Assembly: GCA_965153455.1 (NCBI GenBank)
Contig: OZ234499.1
Coordinates: forward strand, 14,070,271-14,134,270
Direction: 5' to 3'
DNA length: 64,000 bases
Origin: Sphagnum compactum
Lineage: Eukaryota; Bryophyta; Sphagnopsida; Sphagnales
The notes beneath the pieces were generated by a model. That model saw nothing but the letters and a program-made list of their open reading frames with translations. It was not told where the DNA came from and did no database searches. Both the position numbers and the translations under genes were made by a program. This document shows positions 36,670 to 49,500 of the stretch, piece after piece (position 1 is the first letter of the stretch; each line of letters starts with the position of its first letter).

Positions 36670-37327
36670 TCATCCATCGAACTCGGCCTGCACTCCTTCA
36701 TGGATCGGCTTCAACGGTGGATAAACAGATGGAACAGTAGCGAACTTCTGTTCATCAGTTGATTCCTGCTGGAATCTCCATTCGCCATCCTGGCTTCGCC
36801 AGATTCGCCAGCTAATGAGGCGGGATCGGGATCCACTATGTTCAACTCGAAGCAATCGGTCGCCCGCCTGAAATAGGTCTTCTATGCCTGGTATGAACAA
36901 TCGCACAAAGTGATTCGGTGAAGCTGCAGACTTGGGGATCCAGATATCTCCCAGCCTTGGCAGTGCACTTTGTCTCGCTGAATACGCAGGATCCACCCTA
37001 CACAAGGTAGGAGGTATAGTAAAAGTTCTCCTGTAGTTCTGATGTGTAGGCCCATGCCCTTGCTCCATCGGTAACCTTCAGCCAAACTCGGGCTGTTGTG
37101 TGGAAACCACTATGCGTTATTTCAACAGCAATGTCTCCTACTCTAGCCTCGTCGGGATCTATCCCTACTAGACGCACAACTCCAAATCCTAAGAAATGCA
37201 GAATCGCCGCCCCTCTTTGTGGGCCATTCTGAATAGTGACGAAATCAAATCTACGGATGATGTTCAGCTCACGATCTTCCTGATTCACAGGTTCCACCGG
37301 AACTCCTTCGCCACTAGACGAAGACAT
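36670..37327 (-). pseudogene. Extra reading frame between primer-binding site and gag, frameshifted
   Basis: An ATG at 37327 (an in-frame ATG also exists at 37339) opens a frame (MSSSSGEGVPVEPVNQEDRE) to a stop at 36998. A second frame, one base out of register, is open from at least 37068 to a stop at 36670 and continues with protein-like composition (LGDIWIPKSAASPN, FVRLFIPGIEDLF). The simplest reading is one gene of about 220 codons broken by a single small indel in the 70-base overlap. It lies about 70 bases after the primer-binding site and 220 bases before the gag ATG, so it would be translated first. I recognise no domain. It could be a captured host fragment, an accessory retroelement protein or an N-terminal gag extension. 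Confidence 0.5.
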
Positions 37328-37393
37328 GATCACTGACATTCATTCTATCTAGACCACTACAGGTGCTACCAAACTCTCAGACATCGGAACCAT

Positions 37394-37405
37394 GCTCTGA
37401 TACCA
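37394..37405 (-). promoter_or_regulatory. Primer-binding site for initiator-Met tRNA
   Basis: The minus strand reads TGGTATCAGAGC, the standard plant retrotransposon primer-binding site complementary to the 3' end of tRNA-iMet. It fixes the element's orientation and marks the inner edge of the 5' LTR. It overlaps the last bases aligned between the LTRs. Confidence 0.9.
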
Positions 37406-37670
37406 AAAAGGAGGGGTCCATAGAACGCACAACACATCTACTGTGGCCAACGAACCCTGTCGACTGAACTCTGCTGATCTTCTCTACTCACACAGAACTC
37501 CAAACCTTCTCACACAGCAACTACTGACCGGCTCTTTCCTCCCCAACTCACAGATCGGAGATGTAGTAGTAATGAGCGCCGAAAACAAAAGGTGGCCGCC
37601 TCAAACAGACCTAGATCCCAAACACAGTTCAGTGTTCACACTGAATCTGTCCACCTACCTTCGCATTACA
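37402..37670 (-). repeat. 5' LTR of the gypsy element, internally deleted
   Basis: It matches the 3' LTR at both ends (37402-37565 and 37566-37670) but lacks the segment equivalent to 30299-30973. The junction GATGTA/GTAGTAATG shows only one base of overlap. In element orientation the lost part is about LTR bases 106-780, which should contain most of U3 and the promoter. This copy is therefore unlikely to be transcribed from its own 5' LTR. Confidence 0.85.
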
Positions 37671-37690
37671 CTCCCATTTTTTGTAATAGG

Positions 37691-37923
37691 TAAGGCCCTC
37701 AGACGGGGCTGTTACCAGACTGAGGAGTCTGCCCAAAGCGGAGCAGAGGCCAAATTCCAAATCGTAGTTAAGGTCCGTCTGAGGGCCTTAACGCGCGTAA
37801 AGAACTGCCCATGAACACAATAAGAACCTTTGTAAAAAGGTTAGCTGGCTGCCTCGCAGCGGCGGTAATCTTACCTTTTTAAGGTGCTCCAACTACACTA
37901 AGAAATCTTTGCCAGTTCTTTAC
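37691..37923. repeat. Cluster of perfect inverted repeats
   Basis: TAAGGCCCTCAGACGG (37691-37706) has an exact reverse complement at 37775-37790. Inside it, CAGACT-GAGG-AGTCTG (37716-37731) is a perfect small hairpin. GTAAAGAACTG (37797-37807) pairs exactly with 37913-37923, enclosing TAAAAAGGTTAG and TTACCTTTTTAA-type partners. The segment is GC-richer than the surroundings and starts 20 bp after the gypsy 5' LTR. No terminal transposon motif was identified. It may be a fold-back element or a structured transcript. Confidence 0.7.
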
Positions 37924-38169
37924 GTCATCGCAGCAATGGGCTTGTGTTTTAGTATAGCAAAAGAAATAAGATCTAAATCTATCTTTTACGTATCACAAAC
38001 ACGTATCAATACGTAGATTTACGGGGTATTATCTGTAAACATTGCAGTACCAAGTAAGTAATGCTCAACAGTGTTCAGATGTTTCAACTTTAGTAGATTT
38101 CTTTCCCGATCGTCCTCTAAATTTGATTCTCTCATTCCCCATTCGTGTCAACCCCCAACGATCCGCGTC

Positions 38170-38390
38170 AAAAGGATTTGAAGCTGTTTAAATCCGATTT
38201 CAAACTTCTCCATCCCGCTGCACATCCTGCATTATATCATTCCAGAAGTGATCTTCAACAGTGCAGCTCTGATGTTCCAAATGTCCCCGCTTGTTTTTTT
38301 CTAGCTCTCTTATATTCTTTCACACCGCATCTGCTACTTTCATTTTTGCAAAACGAATTGAAGTTGTTGAAATCGGATCTCAAGCTTTGA
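38170..38390. repeat. Diverged direct repeat, about 36 bp, two copies
   Basis: AAAAGGATTTGAAGCTGTTT near 38170 and AAAACGAATTGAAGTTGTTG near 38348 begin similar stretches that continue with AAATC[CG]GAT[TC]TCAA. Both lie in the same short open frame (38145-38390), but I see no gene. Confidence 0.4.
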
Positions 38391-40598
38391 TTTAAAACTG
38401 CTCAATTCTACTGCATCCTGGATATGTTTGTTCTATTGTAATAATCATCAAGGACCTGAGAAGAAGAAGCACCTAATTCTTTTTCTTTTTGTGAGAGAGA
38501 GTGAAAGACAGAGATTTGTGCTATAGCAGAGCCTTTGGAAGCTGCTGCTGCCACTACTGTCTCCTTGTGTTGGTAGAGGAGCGCGGAAGAAGCTCACAAT
38601 CTGGAGAACCACCACCACCCATGTTCCTTCTTCCACAGTTGCTGAATTTCCCCTTCCTCGCGCATTCCCATCTCCATACCACCAGCGATTGCCTGGATAA
38701 GTTTGCTCTCCACAAAGAAACAAAAGACCAAAGCATCCGAAAGAGAGAAAGAGAGAGACAGATCACAAACAGATCAAGAAGAGTGCTTGTGACAACGGCG
38801 ATGGGATCCGTGGATTGCAGGAGATGGGTATCTGCAAAAACACAGCAGGATCAACCTGGATTTCTCCAAGCACTCGGATCCGAGAGAAGAAGAAGAAGCA
38901 CAGCCACCACCACTCCTTCCATCTCTCTTCACCTAGCCACCACCACTCCTTCCATCTTTCTTCACCTGGCTGGCTGTGAGATCCACCAAACCACAACTGC
39001 TGCTCCATTCCCTTCAAGAGCGCGCCTGCTCTTTTGCTACACCCACGTCTTTTCCTCCCTCCTCAAGAACCTAAACTGCTAGCATGTGCAAGTCTCGCTA
39101 TATTTAGCTACTGTCCGTCCGGAGTCAGGGGAAGCTATTTTCTTCCTTTACTATATGTAATTTCTAAAATATAGTGATAGGAAAAAAAAAATCTTCGAAA
39201 ACAAAACCGTATACCTATGAACTGTACTTAAGAGAGTGAGGATCGGGAACGAAGCTCGAACCGGAGCAAACGTACAATGTCGAACGGGAACAACCTTCGA
39301 ACGGGGAACAACCCTCGCACATGAACAACCCTCGATCGTGGGCCACTCTTCACGTACTCGGTGTTTTCGGTGAGGGACGGGAGAAGGGGGAAGGCGAAGA
39401 GCTTGAAGAGAATCGTTGCTGCTGCGGCTAAGGACGGGCGGAAGAGCCGCGGGAGTGCTGGAGTGGTGGGGAAGAAAGCTTGGCTTTTCTTTTATTGGTT
39501 TCTTGGTTCCAATATTTTGTGGTACTGCAGCAGCCGCAAGTTCTTTTGTTGCAGCAGCAGTGTGTGTTGGTTTCGTCGGAGGAATTCGGGGAAGAGGCGC
39601 GGAGAGACCGTGTGGCGACCTGATTTTTTGCTTTTGCTAATCCTGTTGAGAAAAAAAAGGTGGGCTGTATTTGTGTTTCGTACCTTAGATATGTTTGTGT
39701 TTTGTTTTGGTTCACTTGAAATGCTCTTGTAACCCTAATCCTTTGCGTATGTGGGTTTTGTTGCGGGCGGGATTATAGCTTCTTCTTTAGTGTTTTTCTT
39801 TTGTGTGAGGGAGAGAAGAAAGGAGAAGGCTGGTAGGTTGAGCCAAAAAGCTTATGTAGCACTGGTTGCCGTGAGATGTGAACTATCAAAACCATGGTTG
39901 CAGTATCAAGTGGTTGGTCTCCGCATTGTTGGATTGTGTCATTCAACCCACATTTTATGACGCACAAGGTAGTGGCAATCTCCTGGTTTGTGAAAACTCC
40001 TAAACTAGAATCATGAACCCTAGCAAGGAAGTTGTGTGGGTGCAGTGTTCTTGCTTAAGTTTGTGTACCGGGAATTATTTTGTACACCTATTAGGGTTTT
40101 GTGTTGTGCAGTGAGAACAACAGTTGAGCAGTCTGTTGAAACCCTTTTCACTGCAAACACTGCCTCCTCTGACATGTTCTATTGGTGTATATTTCCAGTC
40201 CTATTGTCTTAGTTTCTTCTTGTCCTAGAAAAAAAATAATTCAAGAATATTCAACTGCAGTGCAGTGCCCACTAATGGTCTTGGAATCTTGACCATCTTG
40301 TGGTTGATCAACTATGTGCCCATTTCAGGGTGTGATTTGAAGTTGATGGTACTTTTGTTTCTCTGTACCTTAGTGGTTAGACTGTGGTACTGTGGCTTCA
40401 AATGCAGAGAGATTGTATACCTTAGTGATTCAACAATCTTTCTCAAAAGTGGTGTTTCCCAAAGGCCAGAGAGAGACTAAAGTACATGTGGTAGTGCCTT
40501 GGGTAATGCCTACTTGTGCTGCTCACCATCAGGAATGTTAACCCCTTTCTATGTCTCTCTTTGCCAGGATTTGGGGTTGATTTTGAGAGCTCTGCATC
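38391..40598 (+). promoter_or_regulatory. Upstream region of SPT5 with probable 5' UTR intron
   Basis: The region has gene-island composition. A 33-bp tandem duplication lies at 38902-38967 (AGCCACCACCACTCCTTCCA starts each unit), and a short array of AACAACC[CT]TCG words lies at 39285-39340. The GC-rich, G-heavy block 39361-39620 could be the first non-coding exon. A good acceptor (polypyrimidine, then TTTGCCAG) ends at 40567, 31 bases before the SPT5 ATG, so an intron in the 5' UTR is likely; its donor is not settled. Open frames on both strands (38448-39082, 39361-39732) look like by-products of composition. Confidence 0.4.
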
Positions 40599-43500
40599 AT
40601 GGCAAAAGCAAGCAAGCATTATGATGATGATGAAGCTGAAGAGGTGGATGAGGAGGAGGCAGAGGCTGAAGAAGTAGAGGAGGAGGAGGAGGAACCTGAG
40701 GAAGAAGAGGAACTGGAGGAGGAGGATGAAGAAGAAGAGGAAGAAGAAGAAAGAAGCCGCAAACGCAAATATAAGGTGCTTGTGGTTTTTTGGTATTATG
40801 TTATAGGATTCCCAAGCAATTGTCTTTATTAGTCTATTTTCATGTAGAGCAGGTATGCAAACTGTTTTAGTGTGGTTCCTCCCTGCAATCATTTCTTTTA
40901 GTGGTGTTGACAGTTCCCAACTGTTGTTGATTGGCAATTAGAAGTGAAGTGTCGGTGGCTTTGCCTTTCTCTCTGCTCTGTCTTGCAACTTATATGGTTT
41001 CGGACCTGAACTGCATGGCCATAAACAGGGCTCCCAATTCATCGATGATGTTGCAGAGGAAGATGAAGATGAAGAAGAGGAAGTGGCACCCAGAAAACGC
41101 AAACAAAGGCGTGGTTCAGAGTTCATAGATGATACTGCCGCTGTTGCAAGTGATGAGGAAGAAGAGGAGGAGGATGAAGAAGAAGGTAGCCACAAGTTTT
41201 ATTCATCTAATTTTTCTCTCAGGTTTCAGAAAGAACTTGTAGGATACTTCTTTGGCAGATGATTCAAATGCACCTGTCCATGAAGTGGAAGGATAAGGAT
41301 GACTCAAGTGCAAGACAGAACTAACTGATGTAAAACAATTGCCAAATGACCTGGTAGACTTTACCTGCGTTATAATCAGGGACTTGGCCAAGGTCAAGTT
41401 TTGTTGCTGTCCCATAATGGAAGACAGAAGTTGATTTTTATCTTCTCACAGAAATCTGATAAATTTGTGGGTCACAAATCACTACTCTTATTTTCAACTT
41501 CAGTGTCCCATGGATTCTTTATGCAGAAGGTCATGAAAACATAGACATGTACGGATGTTAATTTGAATCATTTTGAGTTGTGGATTGACAGATTTTATTG
41601 ACCGAGGCAATGAAATTGTTGAGGAGGGGGACTCACGACGAAGTCATCACCGCTCACTGCTTCCACGAGATGACCAGGAAGGAGATGTTGAGGACCTTGA
41701 GAAGTTCATCCAACAACGATATGGCCGACAGGTTAGATTTGGAGGATGTTGAGAAGTTAATTCAGAATCTCTATTGAAAAGTTGGCCTAAAGCTGGATTG
41801 AGGATCTGTTCTTGTTTCACCATCAACATTAATCTGGTGTTCTAAAGGCTGGATTTGAGAACTTTATACTATGAACTGTATGTGTATGGTTATGTAAATC
41901 TGTGGGTAGTCATGGCAGCTGGTCACTGCTATCGATGATAAAGGTGATGGTTTCACACTTAGTGAGTGACTCTCATAAAGTTATGGTTGGACTCATTGTC
42001 ATGTTACTTTCGAATTGATGTTGTGAAGCATTGTCAGCAATTTAATGGGTTCTGTGAATTTATCTACCATGACATTTGGATCTCTGGTTTGCCTTCTGTT
42101 CTCATCTTGAGGAACTTGTACTTGTGCCAGGAGTATGAGGAGTATGATGAAGCAGAAACCACTGAGGTGGAACAGCAGGCCCTACTTCCATCTGTCAAGG
42201 ATCCGAAGCTTTGGATGGTGAAGTGTTTGGTACTTGACTATCCCTCTGTTCTTGAACCCAAGCTAGAAAAGCTTTCTGTAGGCTACTCTTTTGTAGGATC
42301 AATCTGGAGGCATGCACTTTCAATTTCAATGTCTGTATATGATTGTTAGATGCTGAAATGGGAGGTGCTTGAGTTTGGGTTTGATGAACAGTTGGTACAT
42401 GAGAGCAAATTGGACGTTACCTGACAGAGGGTGTTTGTGATTGCAGCTTGGACATGAGCGCGAAGCAGCAATCTGTCTGATGCAAAAATATATTGATTGT
42501 GAAGCTCAGAACCAGCCAATGCTAATCAAGTCTGCTGTTGCACTGGATCATCTGAAAGGTTACTTGTATATAGAGTCAGATAAGGAAGCTTATGTGAGGC
42601 AGGTATTTCCCAGCAGCTTAATGAAGATACTCCCTCAAGGAGGGGCATTGTTCTTACAGATGATTCTTTTGAGATTGTAATCAAGCTAAGTATGATTTGG
42701 ATGGTTGGCTGTTGCAGTGCTCACTTTTCTTTCTTTTTGAGTTAATCATGCTGTTTTGAGTGCTATTTGTCTTCTAAGTTTCTGATTTAAGGGTTCCAAG
42801 CAGGTTATAGATCTCTCACTTGAATTCAGCTAAAAAGAAAACTATGCTGGGAAGGAAACTATCTTTGAGAAACTCATGCTGCATGTGATTTTCTTCAGTA
42901 AAATTTTGTCCAAATTTGGTATCCTTGAGAGAAAATTGTCATCTCACACTCATCTGAGATTATGCTTTTGATCTTGTACCTACTAAAGGGGGAATCTGTC
43001 ACCTGAGGAATTGAAGGCAGAGGAAAAGCTCATGTTTGTTGTTCACTCCTTTCAGGCTTCCAATGGAAAAAGGGTTGCTTGTTCTGTACAGGCCTGTAGA
43101 GGGATGCGCATGATTTATTCTCAAAAGGTAACATTGGTTCCCATCAAGGAGATGACAGATGTGTTGTCAGTGGAGAAGAAGTCTGTGGAAATTGACCAAA
43201 ATACATGGATCAGGGTGAAGACTGGAATCTATAAAGGTGACCTTGCAAAGGTGAGACCACTTCCTGCCATTCATGTTTTCATACTCACTCTGTGGAGCCA
43301 AAGTTGTGAAGCTTCTGCCCTGCTTCAGGCAATTTGAAAATTTGTGCTACGAACAATACTGAAGTTTTCTGTATTTTCAGGTTGTTGATGTAGATCATGT
43401 ACGACAGCGTGCTCAAATCAAGCTGATTCCAAGAATTGACCTCCAAGCATTGGCTGCAAAGCTTGTAAGTGGACTATTTTCTATTCTTCTCTGAACATGA

Positions 43501-46500
43501 TGAGGTGAGGTTGTATTGTTCAAATTTCATTAGTTTTTTGGGTTTGGTTTGTGCACATTGTGTTTCATCTGCTGTGGAGTAAATGTAGATGTAGGAGAGT
43601 TTGGATTCTTAGTACTGTGCTGGTTACTTCCCTCACATTTTGCAAAGAGGTTCTTGATGGATTCTTAAACCTACCTGTGATCTCTGTGCTTTTTGTCTGA
43701 TGCTTTAGTTTCCTATTGAATTGCTGAGACAAGCTTATACTGTTTTTGTCTGTTCCATCATGGAGATTTCTTGATTCTTATGAGAGATATGTTCCATCAA
43801 GAAAGAAATAAAGGTGAGATGGTTTGTTCTGAATATGGTCATGGACTATATGTAGTTTCACAACTGTATGACTGTTTAACAACCTTTCCTTTTCTTATTT
43901 TGTTACTGTTTCTAGGAGGGACGAGATGACATGAAAAAGCGGCCAAAGCCTGCTCCTCGCTTCATTAGCATTCAAGAAGTCAAGTATGTACCTGCTGAAA
44001 TTGGGACAATTGTTGGAGTGAAAATAGTGTCCCAAACAAGAGAGTGCTTCTATATTAAGTGATGCATCCTGCTTTAGAAGTTGGAACCAATGGACATAAA
44101 ATGGATCCTTCAATCCATTTGCACCAACATGCTTTTGTAATCACTTATCCTTGCCTGTTAACCAAATCACCAGAAATGTGCAGCTACAACTTCTGAATAC
44201 CAGGTCAAATTTTCACAAACATTTGTGATGTGAACTGATTGTTTGACATTCCTTGTGATTCATTCAGAGATCTGAGAATACCAGTGGATCGCAAGCGTGA
44301 TGGAGCCACAGGGGAGTTCTTTGATTACTTTGGTGGCTTGATGTTCAAGGATGGCTACTTCTACAAAAATGTGTCATTGAAAACCATAGATGCGAAGGGC
44401 ATCGAACCATCTCTGGATGAACTGCAGAAGTTTCAGAAACCAGGAGAGGATGGATTAGAGGCAATGGGGCTGCCTCCAGCAGCAGCAAAGACCCGAGGTC
44501 AGTTTATGAAAGGGGATACAGTTGTGGTTGTTGAAGGTGATTTGCGCAATCTTATGGGTATTGTGGAGAAGGTGGATGATGACAGTGTTTTCATTCGGCC
44601 AAAAAACAAGGACCTAAAGGTAATAATTTTGAGTCTGTTTGGAGAGGCACTGACTGAAAGCATCTATGTGTCATTCTTTTATGTGCACACTTCAATATCA
44701 ATGCAGATTGCCATCTACGTCAAACTGTTGATATGCAATTAGTTTGCATTTCCAATTTTCATTTGCTCTGTCTTGTACTTAACAAACCCTGATCTCTATC
44801 ACCAATGAAACATGGCAGGGATATCATGTGGGATTCACGCTGACTTACATCATGATTCTTGCAGGGGACTTTGACATTCAAAGATAGGCAACTACGTAAG
44901 TTTTTCAAAACAGGTGACCATGTCAAAGTGATAGCTGGGAAGCATGAGGGTGCAACTGGCATGATTGTGAAAATTCAAAACAACGTGATCACCCTTCTTT
45001 CAGATACCACACGAGAGGATGTAAGGCACTTGTCCAAAACTTGCTGTTCATGCCAGTCTGAGTACTATTTCTACAATTGTCATCAGCAAGTCAAATCAGC
45101 ACCAGCTCCAGAATGTCCAAAGCAAGTATCACATTTTTGACAGCACAATAATCTCTGGTGTGATAGGTTGTCTACAGACCATTGTATACTGATGCCTTCC
45201 AAGGGTTGATGATGTGGCATTGTTGTTATTGTGCAGATTGATGTTTTTTCAAGCAACATTGTAGAGAGCTCTGAAATTACCTCAGGCATAACAAAATTGG
45301 GTGATTATGAACTGCATGACCTTGTTGCTCTTGAGTTAGTCCCTTCCCCTGCAAATCCCTTCCTCCCACAATGAAAGTTCAGTTCTGGCTATAGGCATTA
45401 CATACTTTTAGCTGCATGCTATGTACATAAAATCAATTGGCTTCTCAATTGGCTGTGATGTGGTGTATTTGGAACTTGAAAAAACTAGTGGTTTTACTGC
45501 TTTGCTCAGTAGGTGCCTATACAAGTTGACATTCAATTTGTTGACAACATTTGCCATTGTTTGCTTTTGCAGCCAATCAACAGTTGGGGTAATTGTCAGA
45601 GTTGAGAAGGATGGTTTTCAGGTATACCATAGTTGTGCTTAGATGCAGAATTTGTAGTGTGGACTGTTTTCGTGTGTTCTGACTTCTGTTTGATTTGCAG
45701 TTACACTATAGTTGTGATGAGGGCTTGCATGGTTGGGAGGTGACCCTTGGGTTTCCAGTGGTCTGTAACATTGTGGCTGCCTTGCAGTCTACACTGCTAA
45801 GAATAGTCTCTTAGAACTTTTGGAGCTTTTTGCAGATACTGAAAGGGACTCCAGAAAGGGCAGAGGTTGTACCAGTAAAGCCAAGGGACATACGTAGGAA
45901 GGTTTTTGACAAGAATCTCAGGTCTCAAGACCGGGACATGAACGTTGTAAGCAGTAAAGATATTGTACGGGTTTCAGAGGGCCTCTATAAGGTAGGTCTT
46001 TACCTGATAAATCAATTGGCTTACTATGATTTGTCTTTTCAGGCATCTGTAACAGTCCTGAGGACACTAACTCAGAATTGAGAAAGATACAGTGGCTTAT
46101 GGTTTAATCAGATGCGATGTTCACTGTTGTTATCTGGCCCATGGTTATCTAGATAGATTTCTTGTTCCCTGGAGATGGTGGCAGTATGAGTAGAGTTCTT
46201 GCACTATAGGATTGGTGTGTGTATTCTTGCACCCCAACTGAATGGTGTGCAATGCACTGACAAGGCAGGGAAAGGAGGGGCCAATTGAACATATACACCG
46301 AGGCATTTTGTTCATACATGATCGGCACCATTTGGAAAATGGGGGTTTCCTTTGTGTTCGGGCACGTGCGTGCCTAGCTCTGGGTGGCTCTCACCGTGGA
46401 ATGGAGAGACCAGTAAGTGTGTACCATGTTCATGACGAGTATCTATCTGATGTGGGAAGAGAGGGTGGCAGTTATAATTTTCTTATTCTAGCAGTTACAT

Positions 46501-49500
46501 GTTCAAGAGGAGGCCAGGCTGTTTTTTGTGCAGTTTTTTCCTCAGATGTGGCAAGATGATGACACGCTGAATGAAATGCAGAAGTTTGGAGCATCAATGT
46601 CAAATGGGTTGAATTCTTCTGTAAACGTACTACAGTCTCCAAGAAGGGACACTCCATATGCCCCTACAGGTGTGTGTAGTCAGACCTCCTTGATTATCCT
46701 GCTTTGTTTCCTGGCCTGCCCTTTCCATTGCAAAATGTCTGTCTGATTCTGATAGCATTACATAATGAGCCCAGTTGGTCTTTAAATGTCTGCTAACCAG
46801 ATATAGCTGGTTTGATCTTGAGGCCGCCAAACTTACTAGGGACTCATCGATCTTTTTGTGCGCCATATGCTTCTTTCAACAAAGTGTTTGGTGCTGATTG
46901 CAGGGAATTTTCCAAGGGGAAGAGGAGGTTTTAGGAGAGATGATGGTGTGGTGGGACGAACTGTCAAGGTCCGTATGGGTCCTTTCAAGGGCTACCGTGG
47001 TCGGGTTGTGGATGCCACTGATTCCACAGTCCGCATTGAGTTGGAATCTCAGATGAAAGTTGTCACAGGTGCTGGCCCATCAGTTGGTTGGATAGCTTTA
47101 CTACTGTGGACATTCACAATTGAGATTGCTGTTGCTGTGGATATAATCTATCTATCTATCATGGCAACACATCATCATCTAATGTTTCTGGTGGTTTGCA
47201 GTTAGAAGGGATCAGCTGTCAGATCTTGCAGATATTACACCAAGTTATCAGAGCCAACCCCGGTATGTTCAATTATTAAGACTATTATGCAGTGCACTAG
47301 CAGTCAGTATAGTCTTTGCCATTTCTATTAAGGGGGATCACCCATCATGCAAGGCAACACTTAAAGCTGTTGCATGTGAAATTATGGCCTTTGGTGGGAT
47401 TATCCTGATTTATGTGTATATGTGCAAAATGCAGTGAGTCTCCTCGGTACGGGGCAGGAAGTGAGACACCCATGCATCCGTCCAGGACACCTATGCATCA
47501 CCCTGCCTATATGAAAGACTATCCTGGTATGTCTTTCATCTGTATCACTTTTGCTGGTTTGGTTAGGTGAAAGTAGGTTTGCTTTCTCCAGTCTCAATTA
47601 AGAATTTGCTAATGAGATCTGGGTATTGATATTGGCTTTACTTTACTGATCCATTGTTCTGGCAGGTACCCCGTTCCATGAGGGTATGCGCACACCCATG
47701 CGTGACAGAGCTTGGAACCCCCATACACCAATGACACCTTTTCGGTTGGGTCTTTGTCATTGTTAACTTTCCAATACTTGCTGATATGATTTATTCTGAT
47801 TAATGAGCTTTAAACAACAGTAACACTGCTGATTAAAGCATCATAGGAGAAAGCTATATATATGTAAGCCTGTCAAAAGACAGCAGGAGATTGTGAAATT
47901 TGGATTCTGTCCAATGATGCAAAAAACTTGCTGACAGAATGGTGGCAAGCATTTCCTCTTCCTCATGTTGCCTGTGTCTCAACTATCACTGTGCATCATA
48001 TGCTCCCTCTCTGATTCCAGATTTGTTTCCCTATTTTCTTCTTCACCCTCTTTGTTTTCTATGATTCCTCTTGCTTGTCTCTGAGGCCCTTTGTTTCTTT
48101 TCAACTTCCTACGCCTTGTGAAAATTGTAAATGTCATCTTGTTTATCATTTCCACTTCTCTACCCCTCCTTTCTGTCCATAAAACGGTTGAGGGATGCTT
48201 GCCGAAAGCCATCGCTGAAGCTTTAGCTATGAGAGCTGAGGACAGTTATACCAGATGAAGTGAAGTGGAGCTGGATTATCTGTATTGAGATGGCTACGGT
48301 AGATGTGTGATATTGGGGTTTTCACATTCTGCATTTGCTTTTAATACAAGGATGAGCATTTAGGGTGGAGGTGGTTGAAGGATTTGATTGAGATTTGATT
48401 GGCAAGAAATATTTTTAGTCAGTAATGGTTTTCTATGTGCTGGTGTTGGGTTCTGTAGGAACAATGATTGGGATGAGGCAAATCCCAGCACTTGGGATAG
48501 CCATACCTCAACTCCTCAATATCAGGTTTGTGATCACTCTTACAAATGTTTTTCTTGTTTTTAGCACATTCATTAACCTGACTGATTTTGTTCATAGAGC
48601 CTTCTCTACTTGAATGGTGTTGCATTGATGTGTGTCACTTGTAATTGTTGCAGCCAGAAACTCCTAGTGGAAGACCCTTTGAAGCACCTACACCTGGAGC
48701 AGGCTGGGTGTCTACGCCAGGTGCCAGCTTCAGTGAAGCTGGCACACCTACTGAGCCTACATCTTCTTTCGGTATACACTCTCTTTCATATTTTTCTTTT
48801 GCTATGCTGGTGACTGTCTTATATGAGGATTGAGCAATATCCAGGTGTTTGTATGAAGATATTGTAAATTGACATGAGGTACTGTTGTCAGAGAAACAAT
48901 TGTGTAATGCCTCTTTCATTAGGAAGAAGTCTTGAAGCTTGTGGCTTCTGTAATGTTGTGTTTTCTAATCACAAGTTCTTTGTGTGGGCAGCTGCACCAA
49001 GTCCATATTTGCCAGGAACTCCTGGTGGTCCTCCCATGACCCCAGGTATTACTTCCTATTTGCCGGGTACTCCTGGTGGGCAACCAATGACACCTGGCAC
49101 TGGTGCACTTGACCCTACTTCTCCTGCAATAGGTATGTATACTTCAGGCTTGTATGAACCTTGGTTCTCTTGGCTTTCTGCTTTATTTTGTATTGGAGGC
49201 TTGGTGTCAGCATTTTCCTCTCATTTTGGTGGTTTCTGGTCCATGTTTCTTCTTCTCTAGGTGGAGAGTTACCACTTGCATATAGAACTTTTTTTGGAAC
49301 CAAAGTAAGATCAGTGAGACAAAATATTCTCTGGGCAGAATCTTCCCTCTGTTATTGTCTACTTCCTTTCATAAGTTCTGGTTGCCTCAACAAAGGATGT
49401 GGGATTAAGGAGTAATAATTGTTTGGGCTAAGCAGGTATGGGAGGGAGTCTGGAACCAGAGTCACGCTGGGGGCTCCCAGACATTGTGGTTACCATTCGC

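Larger units (their letters stand above)
30131..37670 (-). mobile_element. Ty3/gypsy LTR retrotransposon, nearly full length
   Basis: About 7.5 kb, read right to left: 5' LTR (37402-37670, internally deleted), primer-binding site (37394-37405), an extra reading frame (36670-37327), a gag-pol frame (31124-36451), polypurine tract (31086-31098) and 3' LTR (30131-31078). Domain order gag, protease, reverse transcriptase, RNase H, integrase is that of Ty3/gypsy (Metaviridae-type plant elements); no chromodomain was seen. The retained parts of the two LTRs differ at only two internal positions over about 265 bp, both T against C, so insertion was recent. Flanks share CTCC (30127-30130 and 37671-37674), a short likely target duplication. 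It is probably not autonomous: two stops, a broken extra frame and a crippled 5' LTR. Confidence 0.92.

Noticed and set aside
38448-39082. Frames of 70-193 codons on both strands upstream of SPT5
   Set aside because: Low-complexity serine/threonine/arginine peptides with a DNA-level tandem repeat inside; no domain and no splice continuation.
40609-40765. GAGGAAGA-rich tract as a microsatellite
   Set aside because: It encodes the acidic N-terminus that SPT5 proteins are known to have; the frame is open and exon-bounded.
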